This document shows, one piece after another, positions 1-7,940 of a DNA stretch of 64,000 bases (the first letter of the stretch is position 1; every line of letters begins with the position of its first letter). A program made the translations under genes and the position numbers. The stretch lies in assembly GCF_002906155.1 (NCBI RefSeq), contig NZ_MUJK01000016.1, forward strand, positions 60,409 through 124,408, in the 5' to 3' direction. The DNA is from Pseudomonas laurylsulfativorans (GTDB lineage: Bacteria > Pseudomonadota > Gammaproteobacteria > Pseudomonadales > Pseudomonadaceae). The notes beneath the pieces are model-generated. The model saw nothing but the letters and a program-made list of their open reading frames with translations, did no database searches and had not been told where the DNA came from.

Positions 1-35
1 TTCAAGGCCGCCTTTTTTGGTGTCTTCACTGGCTC

Positions 36-119
36 TTCGCGAATAAGCCCGCTCTCACATTCGGCCGCATTCTCTCTGACGGAACAGGGCCACCTGTGGG
101 AGCGAGCTTGCTCGCGAAT
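36..119. repeat. REP palindrome pair downstream of phoQ
   Basis: Two oppositely oriented REP-like units face each other: a degenerate one near 36-60 (TTCGCGAATAAGCCCGCTCT) and a good one at 97-119 (GTGGGAGCGAGCTTGCTCGC). They lie just past the phoQ stop codon, the usual extragenic place for Pseudomonas REPs. Confidence 0.75.
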
Positions 120-149
120 GGGTCAGTAAATGCACCATCAAACTCCCGC

Positions 150-1502
150 TTAAACCACCGGAAAATGAATCCGGAACGCCGCCCCGCCCATCGGTGAATC
201 GCCCAGGGTCAGTTGGGCGCTGTAACTCTCGATGATGTCCTTGACCACCGCCAGGCCAATGCCCTGCCCCGGGTGCTGACGATCCAGACGCTCGCCGCGC
301 TCGAGAATCCGTGCGCGTTGACTCTGCGGTACGCCGGGACCGTCGTCTTCGACACACAACTCGGTGCCACTGAGGTTTTCACGCACGCTGATGCGTATTT
401 CGCCCAGGCACAGGCGATAGGCGTTTTCCAGCAGGTTGCCCATCATCTCCAACAGAGCGCCCTGTTCGATCGGTACGTAGCACGGGTCGGGCAGGTCAAA
501 TGCGACGTGCACACGTTTGTCGCGATAGACCTTGTCCAGCGTATCGCACAGACTTTTCAGCACCGGGTGCAAGCGCACCTGATGACGTACCAGACCGCTT
601 TTGCGCAGGCTGGCGCGCTGCAGCTGGTAGCTGATCTGCTGGCTCATACGTTCGATCTGGGCTTGCAGTACCCAGGCCTGATCGCGATCCTCGGGACGCT
701 GGGCCATGTCTTCACTGACGCCTTGCAATACCGCCAGCGGCGTTTTCAGGCTATGGGCCAGGTCATCGAGGGAATCACGGTAGCGACTGCGCTGCTCACG
801 CTCACTGCGCAGCAAACGGTTGAGGGAACCGGTCAGGCGCAGCAATTCCCGGGGATGTTCTTCACTGAGGCTTTCGCGGGTACCACCTTCAATCTCGTCC
901 AGTTCCTGGCTCAAACGTCGCAATGCCTGCAAGCCCCAGGTCAGACCGATCCACAGCAACGCCAACAGCACCAGCAGTGCCGCGCCAAAACCCAGATAGA
1001 GATTTTCCCGCAGGCCTTCGAGGGTCAGTTCGTATTCACGAACCGGCTGCAAGGCAACGATGCTGAAGGCTGCACTCTTGCCGCCGAGCAACTTGACCTC
1101 GACGTCATAGACGAAGAACTCCTGGCCATTGGCTTCGCGGATCCGCGCGAACTCGTTGCCTCGCCCATCGTAGCGTGGCTTGTAATTGATGCGTTCTTCC
1201 TGGGTCGCCCTCGAACGCCAGACCAGATGCCCTTCACGGTCATAGATGTAGCCGAGCAGTCGGCTGTCGGTGAGGTTGAAGCGCTCGTCGGGCAATTGCG
1301 CCGGCATCTGCAGGCTGTTGTTCTCCACACGGGCGGCAGAGATCAACGTGGTCACGTCCGATGCCAGACGCTGCTCAATGGAGTCCTGCAACGCCAGGCT
1401 GAAGGCACCCTGCATTGCCGGCAGCAACGCCAGCATGAACAACACCGCCAACAGCGTGGCGGCGAGCATCAAGCGTATGCGCAGCGAACGGATCAAGTGC
1501 AA
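150..1502 (-). CDS. phoQ: Two-component sensor histidine kinase PhoQ
   Basis: Inner-membrane sensor kinase of 450 residues that phosphorylates PhoP in response to low divalent cations and cationic peptides. Visible order: TM helix about 11-33, a periplasmic sensor region, second TM about 172-192, HAMP-like linker, the H-box (LAHSLKTPL, His about 250), and a C-terminal ATPase with the DDGPGVP and GQGIGLAVV motifs. Its start overlaps the end of phoP by 10 bases, so the two are translationally coupled. The order oprH-phoP-phoQ and the sequence match the P. aeruginosa operon. It is closer to the Pseudomonas PhoQ type than to the enteric one, so details of ligand sensing are inferred. Confidence 0.92.
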   Translation of the reverse strand: MHLIRSLRIRLMLAATLLAVLFMLALLPAMQGAFSLALQDSIEQRLASDVTTLISAARVENNSLQMPAQLPDERFNLTDSRLLGYIYDREGHLVWRSRATQEERINYKPRYDGRGNEFARIREANGQEFFVYDVEVKLLGGKSAAFSIVALQPVREYELTLEGLRENLYLGFGAALLVLLALLWIGLTWGLQALRRLSQELDEIEGGTRESLSEEHPRELLRLTGSLNRLLRSEREQRSRYRDSLDDLAHSLKTPLAVLQGVSEDMAQRPEDRDQAWVLQAQIERMSQQISYQLQRASLRKSGLVRHQVRLHPVLKSLCDTLDKVYRDKRVHVAFDLPDPCYVPIEQGALLEMMGNLLENAYRLCLGEIRISVRENLSGTELCVEDDGPGVPQSQRARILERGERLDRQHPGQGIGLAVVKDIIESYSAQLTLGDSPMGGAAFRIHFPVV

Positions 1503-2170
1503 CGCTCATTGAACAGGTAGCCCAGGCCGCGCACGGTGTCGATCGGCTTGAACCCGCCCGGCCCCTCCAGTTTGCGGCGCAGACGGCCGACCAGCACCTC
1601 GATCACATTCGGATCACGCTCGTCGTCATCGGGGTAGAGCTGTTCCATCAAGCGGTCCTTGGGCACCACTTGCTGATGGTGGCGCATCAGGTATTCGAGA
1701 ATGCGGTATTCATACGCGGTCAGCGCCAATGGCTGGTCATCGAGGGACGCCTGCTTGCGATTCAGATCCAGAAGCAAGGGACCGGCGACGATGGTCGACT
1801 GGGTAAAACCACTGGAGCGACGCAGCAACGCATTCAAGCGTGCCTCCAGTTCTTCGAACTGGAACGGCTTGACCACGTAATCGTCGGCTCCGGCGGCCAG
1901 GCCTTCGACCTTGTCCTGCCAGTTGCCGCGCGCGGTGAGGATCAGGATCGGGAAGGTTTTGCCACTTGAACGCAACTGGCGGATCAGGTCGAGCCCGCTC
2001 ATGCCCGGCAGGCCGAGGTCGATTACCGCCAGGTCAAAGTTGAACTGGGCGGTCTGGTACAACGCCTCCTCGGCGTTGGCCACGGATTCGACCACATGGC
2101 CGCTCTCCGTCAGGCGGGTTTGCAGGTGATGACGCAGCAGCGCTTCATCTTCGACGACCAGCAGTTTCAT
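1493..2170 (-). CDS. phoP: Two-component response regulator PhoP
   Basis: OmpR-family regulator of 225 residues. The N-terminal receiver has its acidic pair near residues 7-9, phospho-acceptor Asp51 (VIDLGLPG) and Lys102 (DDYVVKPF). The C-terminal winged helix carries the DPNVIEVLVGRLRRKL recognition-helix region. It is the partner of PhoQ and the probable activator of its own operon through the GTTCAG array upstream of oprH. The 189-bp gap to oprH holds a REP pair, which may weaken expression of phoPQ relative to oprH; that last point is inference. Confidence 0.95.
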   Translation of the reverse strand: MKLLVVEDEALLRHHLQTRLTESGHVVESVANAEEALYQTAQFNFDLAVIDLGLPGMSGLDLIRQLRSSGKTFPILILTARGNWQDKVEGLAAGADDYVVKPFQFEELEARLNALLRRSSGFTQSTIVAGPLLLDLNRKQASLDDQPLALTAYEYRILEYLMRHHQQVVPKDRLMEQLYPDDDERDPNVIEVLVGRLRRKLEGPGGFKPIDTVRGLGYLFNERCT

Positions 2171-2244
2171 ATCGCTCTCCCGGGCAAATCAACATCTCCA
2201 GAGGCACAACGTCGCACCTCAATAGCTAACATGGCAATGGTCAC

Positions 2245-2336
2245 TGTAGGAGCGAGCTTGCTCGCGAAGACGGCGGCACAGTCAACATTGATGTTGCCTG
2301 ACACACCACTTTCGCGAGCAAGCTCGCTCCTACAGG
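2245..2336. repeat. REP pair (REPIN-like) between oprH and phoP
   Basis: Two inverted GTAGGAGCGAGCTTGCTCGC units face each other across a short loop that contains its own small palindrome (GTCAAC...GTTGCCTGAC). The pair lies inside the oprH-phoP transcript, where REPs can act as mRNA stabilisers or partial transcription stops. Confidence 0.85.
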
Positions 2337-2359
2337 TATCGCGTTGGCGCAAACGCTTG

Positions 2360-2962
2360 TCAGAAAGCGTAGTTGGCGGACAGGTAAGTCTGGGCGCTGC
2401 TGGTCAGGTCCAGTGAACCCTGCTTGCTGCCACCGCGCTCACTCATCTCGGTGCTGGCGTTGCTGCGCAGGTAACGGTAACCCAGTTCAACCGACGTGTT
2501 CTGCGAGACCTGTTGCAGCACACCCATCTGGCCACCGATGGCGTAGCCGATATCACTGTCGCGGCTGAAGCCTGACGACTCCTGAGTCATTTTGGTCAGG
2601 CCGGCCGTGGCACCACCGAACAACTTGGTGCTGCCACCCACCGGGTAGAACAGATCGTAGCTGCCCAGGAGGTTTTCCTGACGTAGTTTAATGCCGTTGT
2701 GCGAGCCCGACACATTGTCGTAAGTGGCGTAGTAGCGGCCCTTGGTGTTTTGCTGGCCCAGCCGAACACCCCAGGTGGTGTCCTTGCCAATCACGCCATC
2801 GGCGTTCGGGTGATTGAGGTTGTCGTTCAGAGCGTGGGATTTTTTGATCTTATCGCTGGTCTGTCCAAGAGTAAGGCTGGCGAAGTTGTCGTCGGACGCG
2901 AAAGCTGCGGTGCTTGCGCCCAGAACCGTGAATGCCAGTAGCAGTTTTTTGAATCCAGTCAT
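2360..2962 (-). CDS. oprH: Outer membrane protein OprH, PhoP/Q- and low-Mg2+-inducible
   Basis: Small beta-barrel outer membrane protein, 200 residues, the same length as P. aeruginosa OprH. I chose the ATG at 2962 because an AGGA site precedes it and the predicted protein then begins with a clean signal peptide (MTGFKKLLLAF...AAFA). Conserved barrel segments are recognisable: GRYYATY, KLRQENLLGSYD, TKLFGGATAGL, SVELGYRYLRSNASTEM and a terminal aromatic (NYAF). The family binds LPS and stabilises the outer membrane when Mg2+ is scarce. It heads the oprH-phoP-phoQ operon, downstream of a four-copy PhoP box. Confidence 0.93.
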   Translation of the reverse strand: MTGFKKLLLAFTVLGASTAAFASDDNFASLTLGQTSDKIKKSHALNDNLNHPNADGVIGKDTTWGVRLGQQNTKGRYYATYDNVSGSHNGIKLRQENLLGSYDLFYPVGGSTKLFGGATAGLTKMTQESSGFSRDSDIGYAIGGQMGVLQQVSQNTSVELGYRYLRSNASTEMSERGGSKQGSLDLTSSAQTYLSANYAF

Positions 2963-3021
2963 TGGGAAGTTCCTCATGTGTCGTTTGTTTTTGGGTACGG
3001 GGCAAGGTTACGTACCGCGCC

Positions 3022-3060
3022 CTGAACTCCCCCTGAACGCACTCTGAACCTGGGCTGAAC
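3022..3060 (-). promoter_or_regulatory. PhoP box: four GTTCAG direct repeats at 11-bp period
   Basis: On the minus strand GTTCAG occurs four times, each followed by 5 bases (plus-strand CTGAAC at 3022, 3033, 3044 and 3055). This matches the direct-repeat architecture of PhoP boxes (hexamer-N5-hexamer) and lies 60-98 bp upstream of the oprH start. The array also lies 47 bp upstream of the divergent hydrolase gene at 3107. Confidence 0.85.
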
Positions 3061-3106
3061 CGCCCCCTCCCGAATGTTTCGACACGTTTCAACAGGAGAT
3101 CCGACC

Positions 3107-3898
3107 ATGCGCATGTTCTTCGCCGCCCTCCTATTGGCTTTGAGCGGGCTCAGCCAGGCCGCCATCCAGACCCGGGAAATCCCCTACCAAAGTGCCGACG
3201 GTACGAAAATGATCGGCTACTACGCCTACGACGATACCCTCAAGGGCCCGCGCCCCGGGGTGGTGGTGGTGCATGAGTTCTGGGGGCTGAACGATTACGC
3301 CAAGCGTCGCGCCCGGGATCTCGCCGGCCTGGGCTACAGCGCCTTGGCCATCGACATGTACGGCGACGGTAAAAATACCGAACACCCCAAAGACGCCATG
3401 GCGTTCATGCAAGCCGTGGCAAAAGACAGTGCCGTGTCGAGCGCGAGGTTCCAGGCCGGGCTCGACCTGCTGAAGAAACAAGCGCAAACCGATCCGGACA
3501 AAATAGCCGCCATCGGCTACTGCTTCGGCGGTGGCGTGGTGCTCAATGCCGCGCGCCAGGGTGTGCCACTGGCGGGGGTGGTGAGTTTCCACGGCGCCTT
3601 GGCGACCAACACGCCAGCAACACCAGGCAGCGTCAAAGCGAAGATCCTTGTGGAACACGGGGTGCTGGATAGCATCGTCACTCCGGAAAACATCACGGCT
3701 TTCAAGAGCGAGATGGACAAGGCCGGGGCCGACTACCAATTCGTCAGCCTCGACGGCGCCAGGCACGGGTTCACAAATCCGGATGCCGACCGGTTGAGCC
3801 ATGGTGATCATGGCGGGCCGGACATCGGCTACAACAAGGCCGCGGATGAAAAATCCTGGGCGGACATGCAGGCGTTTTTCAAGAAGATCTTTGGATAA
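3107..3898 (+). CDS. Dienelactone hydrolase family protein, exported
   Basis: Alpha/beta hydrolase of 263 residues. The ATG at 3107 is preceded by CAGGAG and gives a signal peptide (MRMFFAALLLALSGLSQA), so the enzyme probably works in the periplasm. The DLH-type nucleophile is seen in GYCFGGG (Cys), with an acid in GVLDSIV and the catalytic His in DGARHGFTNP. The early VVVHEFWGLNDY segment is also typical of DLH proteins. The real substrate is unknown, because many family members do not act on dienelactones. It is transcribed away from oprH, with the PhoP half-site array in the shared 144-bp intergenic region. Confidence 0.9.
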   Translation: MRMFFAALLLALSGLSQAAIQTREIPYQSADGTKMIGYYAYDDTLKGPRPGVVVVHEFWGLNDYAKRRARDLAGLGYSALAIDMYGDGKNTEHPKDAMAFMQAVAKDSAVSSARFQAGLDLLKKQAQTDPDKIAAIGYCFGGGVVLNAARQGVPLAGVVSFHGALATNTPATPGSVKAKILVEHGVLDSIVTPENITAFKSEMDKAGADYQFVSLDGARHGFTNPDADRLSHGDHGGPDIGYNKAADEKSWADMQAFFKKIFG

Positions 3899-3909
3899 CT
3901 CTGTCATCT

Positions 3910-4040
3910 GTGGCGAGGGGGCTTGCCCCCGTTCGGCTGCGAAGCAGTCGTAAACCCTGCAACCGCGCTTTGTTTGACGCAGCGCGATTGCAGGTTTTGG
4001 GGTGGCTTCGCCACCCAACGGGGGCAAGCCCCCTCGCCAC
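3910..4040. repeat. Long inverted repeat (GTGGCGAGGGGGCTTGCCCC type REP pair)
   Basis: A REP of the GGCGAGGGGGCTTGCCCCC type at 3910 is answered by its inverse ending at 4040. Inside, further arms pair (GCAACCGCGC with GCGCGATTGC, GGTGGCTTCGCCACC), so the whole 131 bp can fold into one long cruciform or hairpin. It lies between two co-directional genes. Confidence 0.8.
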
Positions 4041-4083
4041 AAAAACTACCGGCCACTACCCAGTCCCAAGGCAACCCGGCAAA

Positions 4084-4818
4084 ATGCCCGACATGAACTC
4101 CGCCCCCGCCCTGCCCGTTTGCTGCACACCCCTCGACGACCATTGGCCGTTGCCATTTGCGCTGCCCGATACGGTCCTGTTGAGCACCCGTTTCGATAGC
4201 ACCCGACTGGCCAGCGATGATTTCCAGCGCAGTGCCATCGAGGTACCCGCGAGCATCCAGCGCTCGGTGACCAAACGGCAGGCGGAGTTTCTCGCCGGGC
4301 GGGTGTGTGCCCGGGCCGCGTTACAGCGGCTCGAAGGCTTGAGCTTCATTCCGGCCATCGGTGAAGACCGGGCACCGGTCTGGCCTGCTCATATCACTGG
4401 CTCGATCACCCACAGCACCGGCCGGGCGGCGGCCATCGTGGCGAACAAAAGCCATTGGCGCGGCCTGGGCATGGACCTGGAAAACCTGCTCAATGCCGAT
4501 CGGGCCGAACGCCTGGCCGGCGAAATCCTCAACCCGCCGGAGCTACAGCGCATGGCGGCCAGTCCTCGCGATCAACTGGCGTTGCTGGTCACCCTGACGT
4601 TTTCGGTCAAGGAAAGCCTGTTCAAGGCGCTCTATCCGATCGTTGAGAAACGCTTTTATTTCGAACACGCCGAAGTGCTGGAGTGGCGTGAGTCGGGCGA
4701 GGTGCGCTTGCGCCTGCTCACTGATTTGTCCAGCGAATGGCGTAACGGCACCGAACTGGATGCGCAGTTCGGGGTCAAGGATGGGCAGTTGTTGAGTCTG
4801 GTCAGCATCAGGGCCTGA
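4084..4818 (+). CDS. pcpS: 4'-phosphopantetheinyl transferase PcpS (Sfp/EntD type)
   Basis: Transfers the phosphopantetheine arm of CoA to acyl- and peptidyl-carrier proteins, activating fatty-acid and siderophore (pyoverdine) synthesis. 244 residues, with the start set at 4084 (MPDMN...) by similarity to P. aeruginosa PcpS. Family motifs are present: the basic KRQAEFLAGR block, GSITHS, the Mg2+-binding GMDLE, and FSVKESLFKALYP. Pseudomonas generally uses this single enzyme for both primary and secondary carrier proteins. The stretch downstream, toward the RstB-like gene, is only about 50 bp and is a convergent junction. Confidence 0.93.
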   Translation: MPDMNSAPALPVCCTPLDDHWPLPFALPDTVLLSTRFDSTRLASDDFQRSAIEVPASIQRSVTKRQAEFLAGRVCARAALQRLEGLSFIPAIGEDRAPVWPAHITGSITHSTGRAAAIVANKSHWRGLGMDLENLLNADRAERLAGEILNPPELQRMAASPRDQLALLVTLTFSVKESLFKALYPIVEKRFYFEHAEVLEWRESGEVRLRLLTDLSSEWRNGTELDAQFGVKDGQLLSLVSIRA

Positions 4819-4870
4819 GGTATATTGGCGCCTATTCGGACCCCATCGCGAGCAACAGACAACACAAGGC

Positions 4871-6481
4871 TCAACGCTTCTCCTGATTGCGCGGCCAGCT
4901 CAGGCTGAAGCACGCCCCACCCAGGCTCTTGCTCTTGCCGATCAACGCGCGCCCGTCATGCCAATGGATGATGCGTCGTACGATCGACAACCCCAGTCCA
5001 TGCCCACCCGAAGCGCGGGTGCGGCTGTCATCAAGTCGCAGAAACGGTGTAAAGATCTTCTCCCACGCCGACTCCGGCACACCGGGCCCGTCATCCTCGA
5101 TATCCACCCGGCATCGCTGCTGCCCCACCTGATAGCTGATGGTCACCCGTGATTGCGCATGGCGCATGGCATTGCTCACCAGATTCTGGATCGCCCGATG
5201 CAGATAGCGCGGTTCGGCCTCGACCCAGGCGTCGTCGTTATCGGCCGCCGACAGGCACAGCCCGCGCTGCACCGTGACGTCGGCGCGCAACGGCGCCAGC
5301 TCTTCAATCACCTGATTGACCAAGGCATCCAGATCGATCCGCTGAAAGTTCAGCGCTGGCGAACCCTGTTCCAGACGCGCATAGGTCAGCATCTCGTCCA
5401 CCAGCCGGTCGAGGTCCTCGATGTCGTGGTCCATGCCCTGGCAGTATTTTTCCAGGGCTTGCGGTGTGGTGGCCGAGCCGATCATTTCCAGGCCGAAGCG
5501 CAGGCGCGCCACCGGGGTGCGCAATTCGTGGGACACCGCTCGCACCAGTTCGCGCTGGATCGCCAGCAACTGTTGCAGGTGCTCGGCCATGCCGTTGAAT
5601 GCCGAGGCCAACCGTCCAACCGAGTCTGCGCCGCGTGCCGGTACGCGGGTCTCCAGGCTGCCCTTGGCAATACGCGTGGCGGCGGCTTCCAGGCCACGCA
5701 AGCGTCGCTCCAGTTGACGCACCAATAGGTAAACGATCAATCCGATCAGCGTCAGGCCCAGCGCGGCGATCAGCACCAACCACTCCGGTGGATAAGGATT
5801 CATCTGATACAACGGGCCGATTTCCAGGACCCACGGCGTACCAACCATACCGGCAAACACCCGGATCGAATCGCCCCCTTTGCCCAATGCCATCACGGTG
5901 TCGCCCTCGGACACCCGGCGGCTTTGGTCTTCGTCCATGTCGGCTTCGTCCACCGTGACCAGGCGCAGGTCGAAGCCGAAACCTTTGTTTTCCTTCAATT
6001 GCGCCAGGCGCAAGGGCTGATCGGCGACCGGGGTGCGTACCAGTTCATCGGTCAACAGGTAGATAGTCGCCCGGGCCAGTTGTTCGCTGATCTGCTGCAC
6101 TTCCCCGGTGAGCATCAACTGTTCCTTGTCGCTGACCAGCTTGTAGACCTTCGCCGCGTGCGGCCCGGTCTGTTCCACCAATGCCTGGCCGCGCAACACA
6201 CGGGTGCGCTGGGTCAGGTCGAGGTCAGTCTCGGCAAAAGTTTTCAGCGCCAGCGGAATACCCAGTAACCGCTCCCATACCAGCAAGGCGCGGTGGCGTT
6301 CGGTCTGGTTCATGGGTTGCAGGTTGTCGGCCATCAGCGAGAACGTGCCGTGGGCCAGGCGCTCTCTGTATTGCTCGCTGCGCACCTGATTGAGCAGGTG
6401 CAACGCCAGCACCCCGAGCACCGCCACCAGAATCAACGCGGCGCACATGCCGCCATAGATACGCAGGAAGATCGAGTTCAC
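4871..6481 (-). CDS. RstB-like sensor histidine kinase
   Basis: Inner-membrane kinase of about 536 residues: TM near the N-terminus, a long periplasmic region, TM about 235-255, HAMP, H-box (VSHELRTPVARLR, His about 318), and an ATPase with EDDGPGVP and GHGLGLSIV. I take the GTG at 6481 as the start because it overlaps the TGA of the upstream regulator (GTGA), a classic coupling arrangement. An in-frame ATG at 6499 is the alternative. Partner of the response regulator at 6478-7200. This pair next to nrdA corresponds to PA1157/PA1158 of P. aeruginosa; the signal is unknown. Confidence 0.88.
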   Translation of the reverse strand: MNSIFLRIYGGMCAALILVAVLGVLALHLLNQVRSEQYRERLAHGTFSLMADNLQPMNQTERHRALLVWERLLGIPLALKTFAETDLDLTQRTRVLRGQALVEQTGPHAAKVYKLVSDKEQLMLTGEVQQISEQLARATIYLLTDELVRTPVADQPLRLAQLKENKGFGFDLRLVTVDEADMDEDQSRRVSEGDTVMALGKGGDSIRVFAGMVGTPWVLEIGPLYQMNPYPPEWLVLIAALGLTLIGLIVYLLVRQLERRLRGLEAAATRIAKGSLETRVPARGADSVGRLASAFNGMAEHLQQLLAIQRELVRAVSHELRTPVARLRFGLEMIGSATTPQALEKYCQGMDHDIEDLDRLVDEMLTYARLEQGSPALNFQRIDLDALVNQVIEELAPLRADVTVQRGLCLSAADNDDAWVEAEPRYLHRAIQNLVSNAMRHAQSRVTISYQVGQQRCRVDIEDDGPGVPESAWEKIFTPFLRLDDSRTRASGGHGLGLSIVRRIIHWHDGRALIGKSKSLGGACFSLSWPRNQEKR

Positions 6482-7200
6482 AGGGTCTGGTCTACGCAAG
6501 CCTCGGGAACGAACAGATAGCCTTTGCTGCGCACGGTCTTGATCAGCCGTGGATGTTCCGGGTCATCGCCGATCTTCGGGCGGATGCGCGAGATGCGCAC
6601 ATCGATGGAGCGATCCTGACCGTCATAACCGATACCCCGCAGCGCGGTGAAGATCTCTTCCCGGGACAGAATGCGCCCGGCATTGGCCACTAATAGCCAG
6701 AGCAAGTCGAATTCGGCACTGGTCAGTTCGATGCCGTTGCCCTGCAACCAAGCTTCGCGCAAGGCGTTGTCGACGATCAGCGGACCGAACTGTAAACGCC
6801 GCTGTTTTTCCGGGGCGACTTCCGGTGTTTCACTGCGGCGCAGCAAGGCCTGGATGCGCGCCAGCAGCAGGCGCGGGCGTACCGGCTTGCAGACGTAGTC
6901 GTCAGCGCCCAGGTCCAGGCCGAGAATCTGGTCAGTGTCATCGGTACGGGCGGTGAGCATCAGGATCGGGCCGTCGTAGCGGGAACGAACCTTGCGGCAA
7001 ATGCTCAGGCCATCCTCACCGGGGAGCATCAGGTCGAGGATCACCAGGTCCGGTTGTTCGTTGATGATGCGGTTCGCAGCGAGTGCGCCATCCCCTTCTA
7101 TCGATACACGCAGGCCATTGGCTTCCAGGTAATCGCGGGTCAGTTCGGCCAGTCGCTGGTCGTCCTCCACAATCAATACCTGCCAGGCTTCTTGCTCCAC
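6478..7200 (-). CDS. RstA-like response regulator
   Basis: OmpR-family regulator, 240 residues from the GTG at 7200, which has an AGGT site upstream. An ATG further out at 7326 would add 42 residues unlike the family. Receiver with acidic VEDD, phospho-acceptor Asp56 (VILDLMLPGEDG) and Lys in DDYVCKPV; winged-helix DNA-binding domain with LTSAEFDLLWLL and SIDVRISRIRPKI. The stop codon overlaps the start of the RstB-like kinase. It resembles E. coli RstA in length (239 residues), but the regulon in Pseudomonas cannot be read from here. Confidence 0.9.
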   Translation of the reverse strand: MEQEAWQVLIVEDDQRLAELTRDYLEANGLRVSIEGDGALAANRIINEQPDLVILDLMLPGEDGLSICRKVRSRYDGPILMLTARTDDTDQILGLDLGADDYVCKPVRPRLLLARIQALLRRSETPEVAPEKQRRLQFGPLIVDNALREAWLQGNGIELTSAEFDLLWLLVANAGRILSREEIFTALRGIGYDGQDRSIDVRISRIRPKIGDDPEHPRLIKTVRSKGYLFVPEACVDQTL

Positions 7201-7480
7201 GGGTGACCTCTGCTTGCCAAAAACACTAATAAGGAAGGATCCGCCCGTCCTTTTGTAATGATTCGGGGGGATAAATATGTATACACGCTGGGCCGATTGT
7301 ATAAACGCCACCCGTCGAGAACACAAGCGGGTAAATGCGTTCGGACGACACGGTTTTTTGTGATAGGGTTCGCGCCCTTAAAAATCCGATCGAGCGTTTT
7401 CGATCGTAGAAAATCACTGAAAAAAGGTCCGGTCCAGTAGCGTCGCGGCCTACACGCCGGTTCCCTCTTTCACACACAAT

Positions 7481-7501
7481 TTACGCACAGGTTTATCCAC
7501 A
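7481..7501 (+). promoter_or_regulatory. DnaA boxes upstream of nrdA
   Basis: TTATCCACA at 7493-7501 is a perfect match to the strong DnaA box. TTACGCACA at 7481-7489 is a second 9-mer with two mismatches, in the same orientation 12 bp away. DnaA control of nrdA is known in E. coli. Here it is inferred from sequence only. Confidence 0.6.
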
Positions 7502-7528
7502 GGTAGTACGTTGCAATCCCCCCCTAAA

Positions 7529-7575
7529 ACGCATTATCTTGTAGCCCGGCGCTAAAAAAACCCTAGATATAGGGT
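7529..7575 (+). promoter_or_regulatory. NrdR box pair upstream of nrdA
   Basis: ACCCTAGATATAGGGT at 7560-7575 fits every core position of the NrdR consensus acaCwAtATaTwGtgt and is nearly palindromic. A weaker copy, ACGCATTATCTTGTAG, lies at 7529-7544. Their start-to-start distance is exactly 31 bp (three helical turns), the spacing known for paired NrdR boxes. NrdR represses ribonucleotide reductase genes when bound to ATP/dATP. Confidence 0.7.
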
Positions 7576-7940
7576 TTTGCGCGAAAAACCAAACACAAAC
7601 CAGACACCAATTTCAAGCGCTTTTATTGCCTCTGTCCGGTTGAACCAAACGTATTTTCGAAAGACCAAACCGCGCATGCGGATGGCTACTGTATTTCGGC
7701 CCCGAGTGGTGAAAACGGTACGGGTGTTGCAGTCCCAACTGTCACCTGCAAAGGACCCCGGTTTCAGGCCCAAGGCGTGAGACCAAAGACTTCGGCATGG
7801 AAGCGGCGCCCGAAAAAGCCCCCTTCCTACTGTCCCGAAGTTGTTATGCCCGGCGCTCGCCGGTTGTAGTGCTTCAGGACGGAACGGTGGGCACCGTGAT
7901 GGTGCCCAAACAAACATAGAGAATGTGGAGACACCCCCCC

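Larger units (their letters stand above)
7201..7940 (+). promoter_or_regulatory. nrdA: 740-bp regulatory region between the rstA-like gene and nrdA
   Basis: No gene is evident. From left to right it holds the start side of the rstA-like gene, palindromic CGATCG pairs near 7390-7407, two DnaA-type 9-mers (7481 and 7493), a NrdR box pair (7529 and 7560), and a GGGCACC-GTGAT-GGTGCCC hairpin near 7888-7906 in the nrdA leader. The length and the replication-linked sites fit cell-cycle control of nucleotide reduction. Confidence 0.7.
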
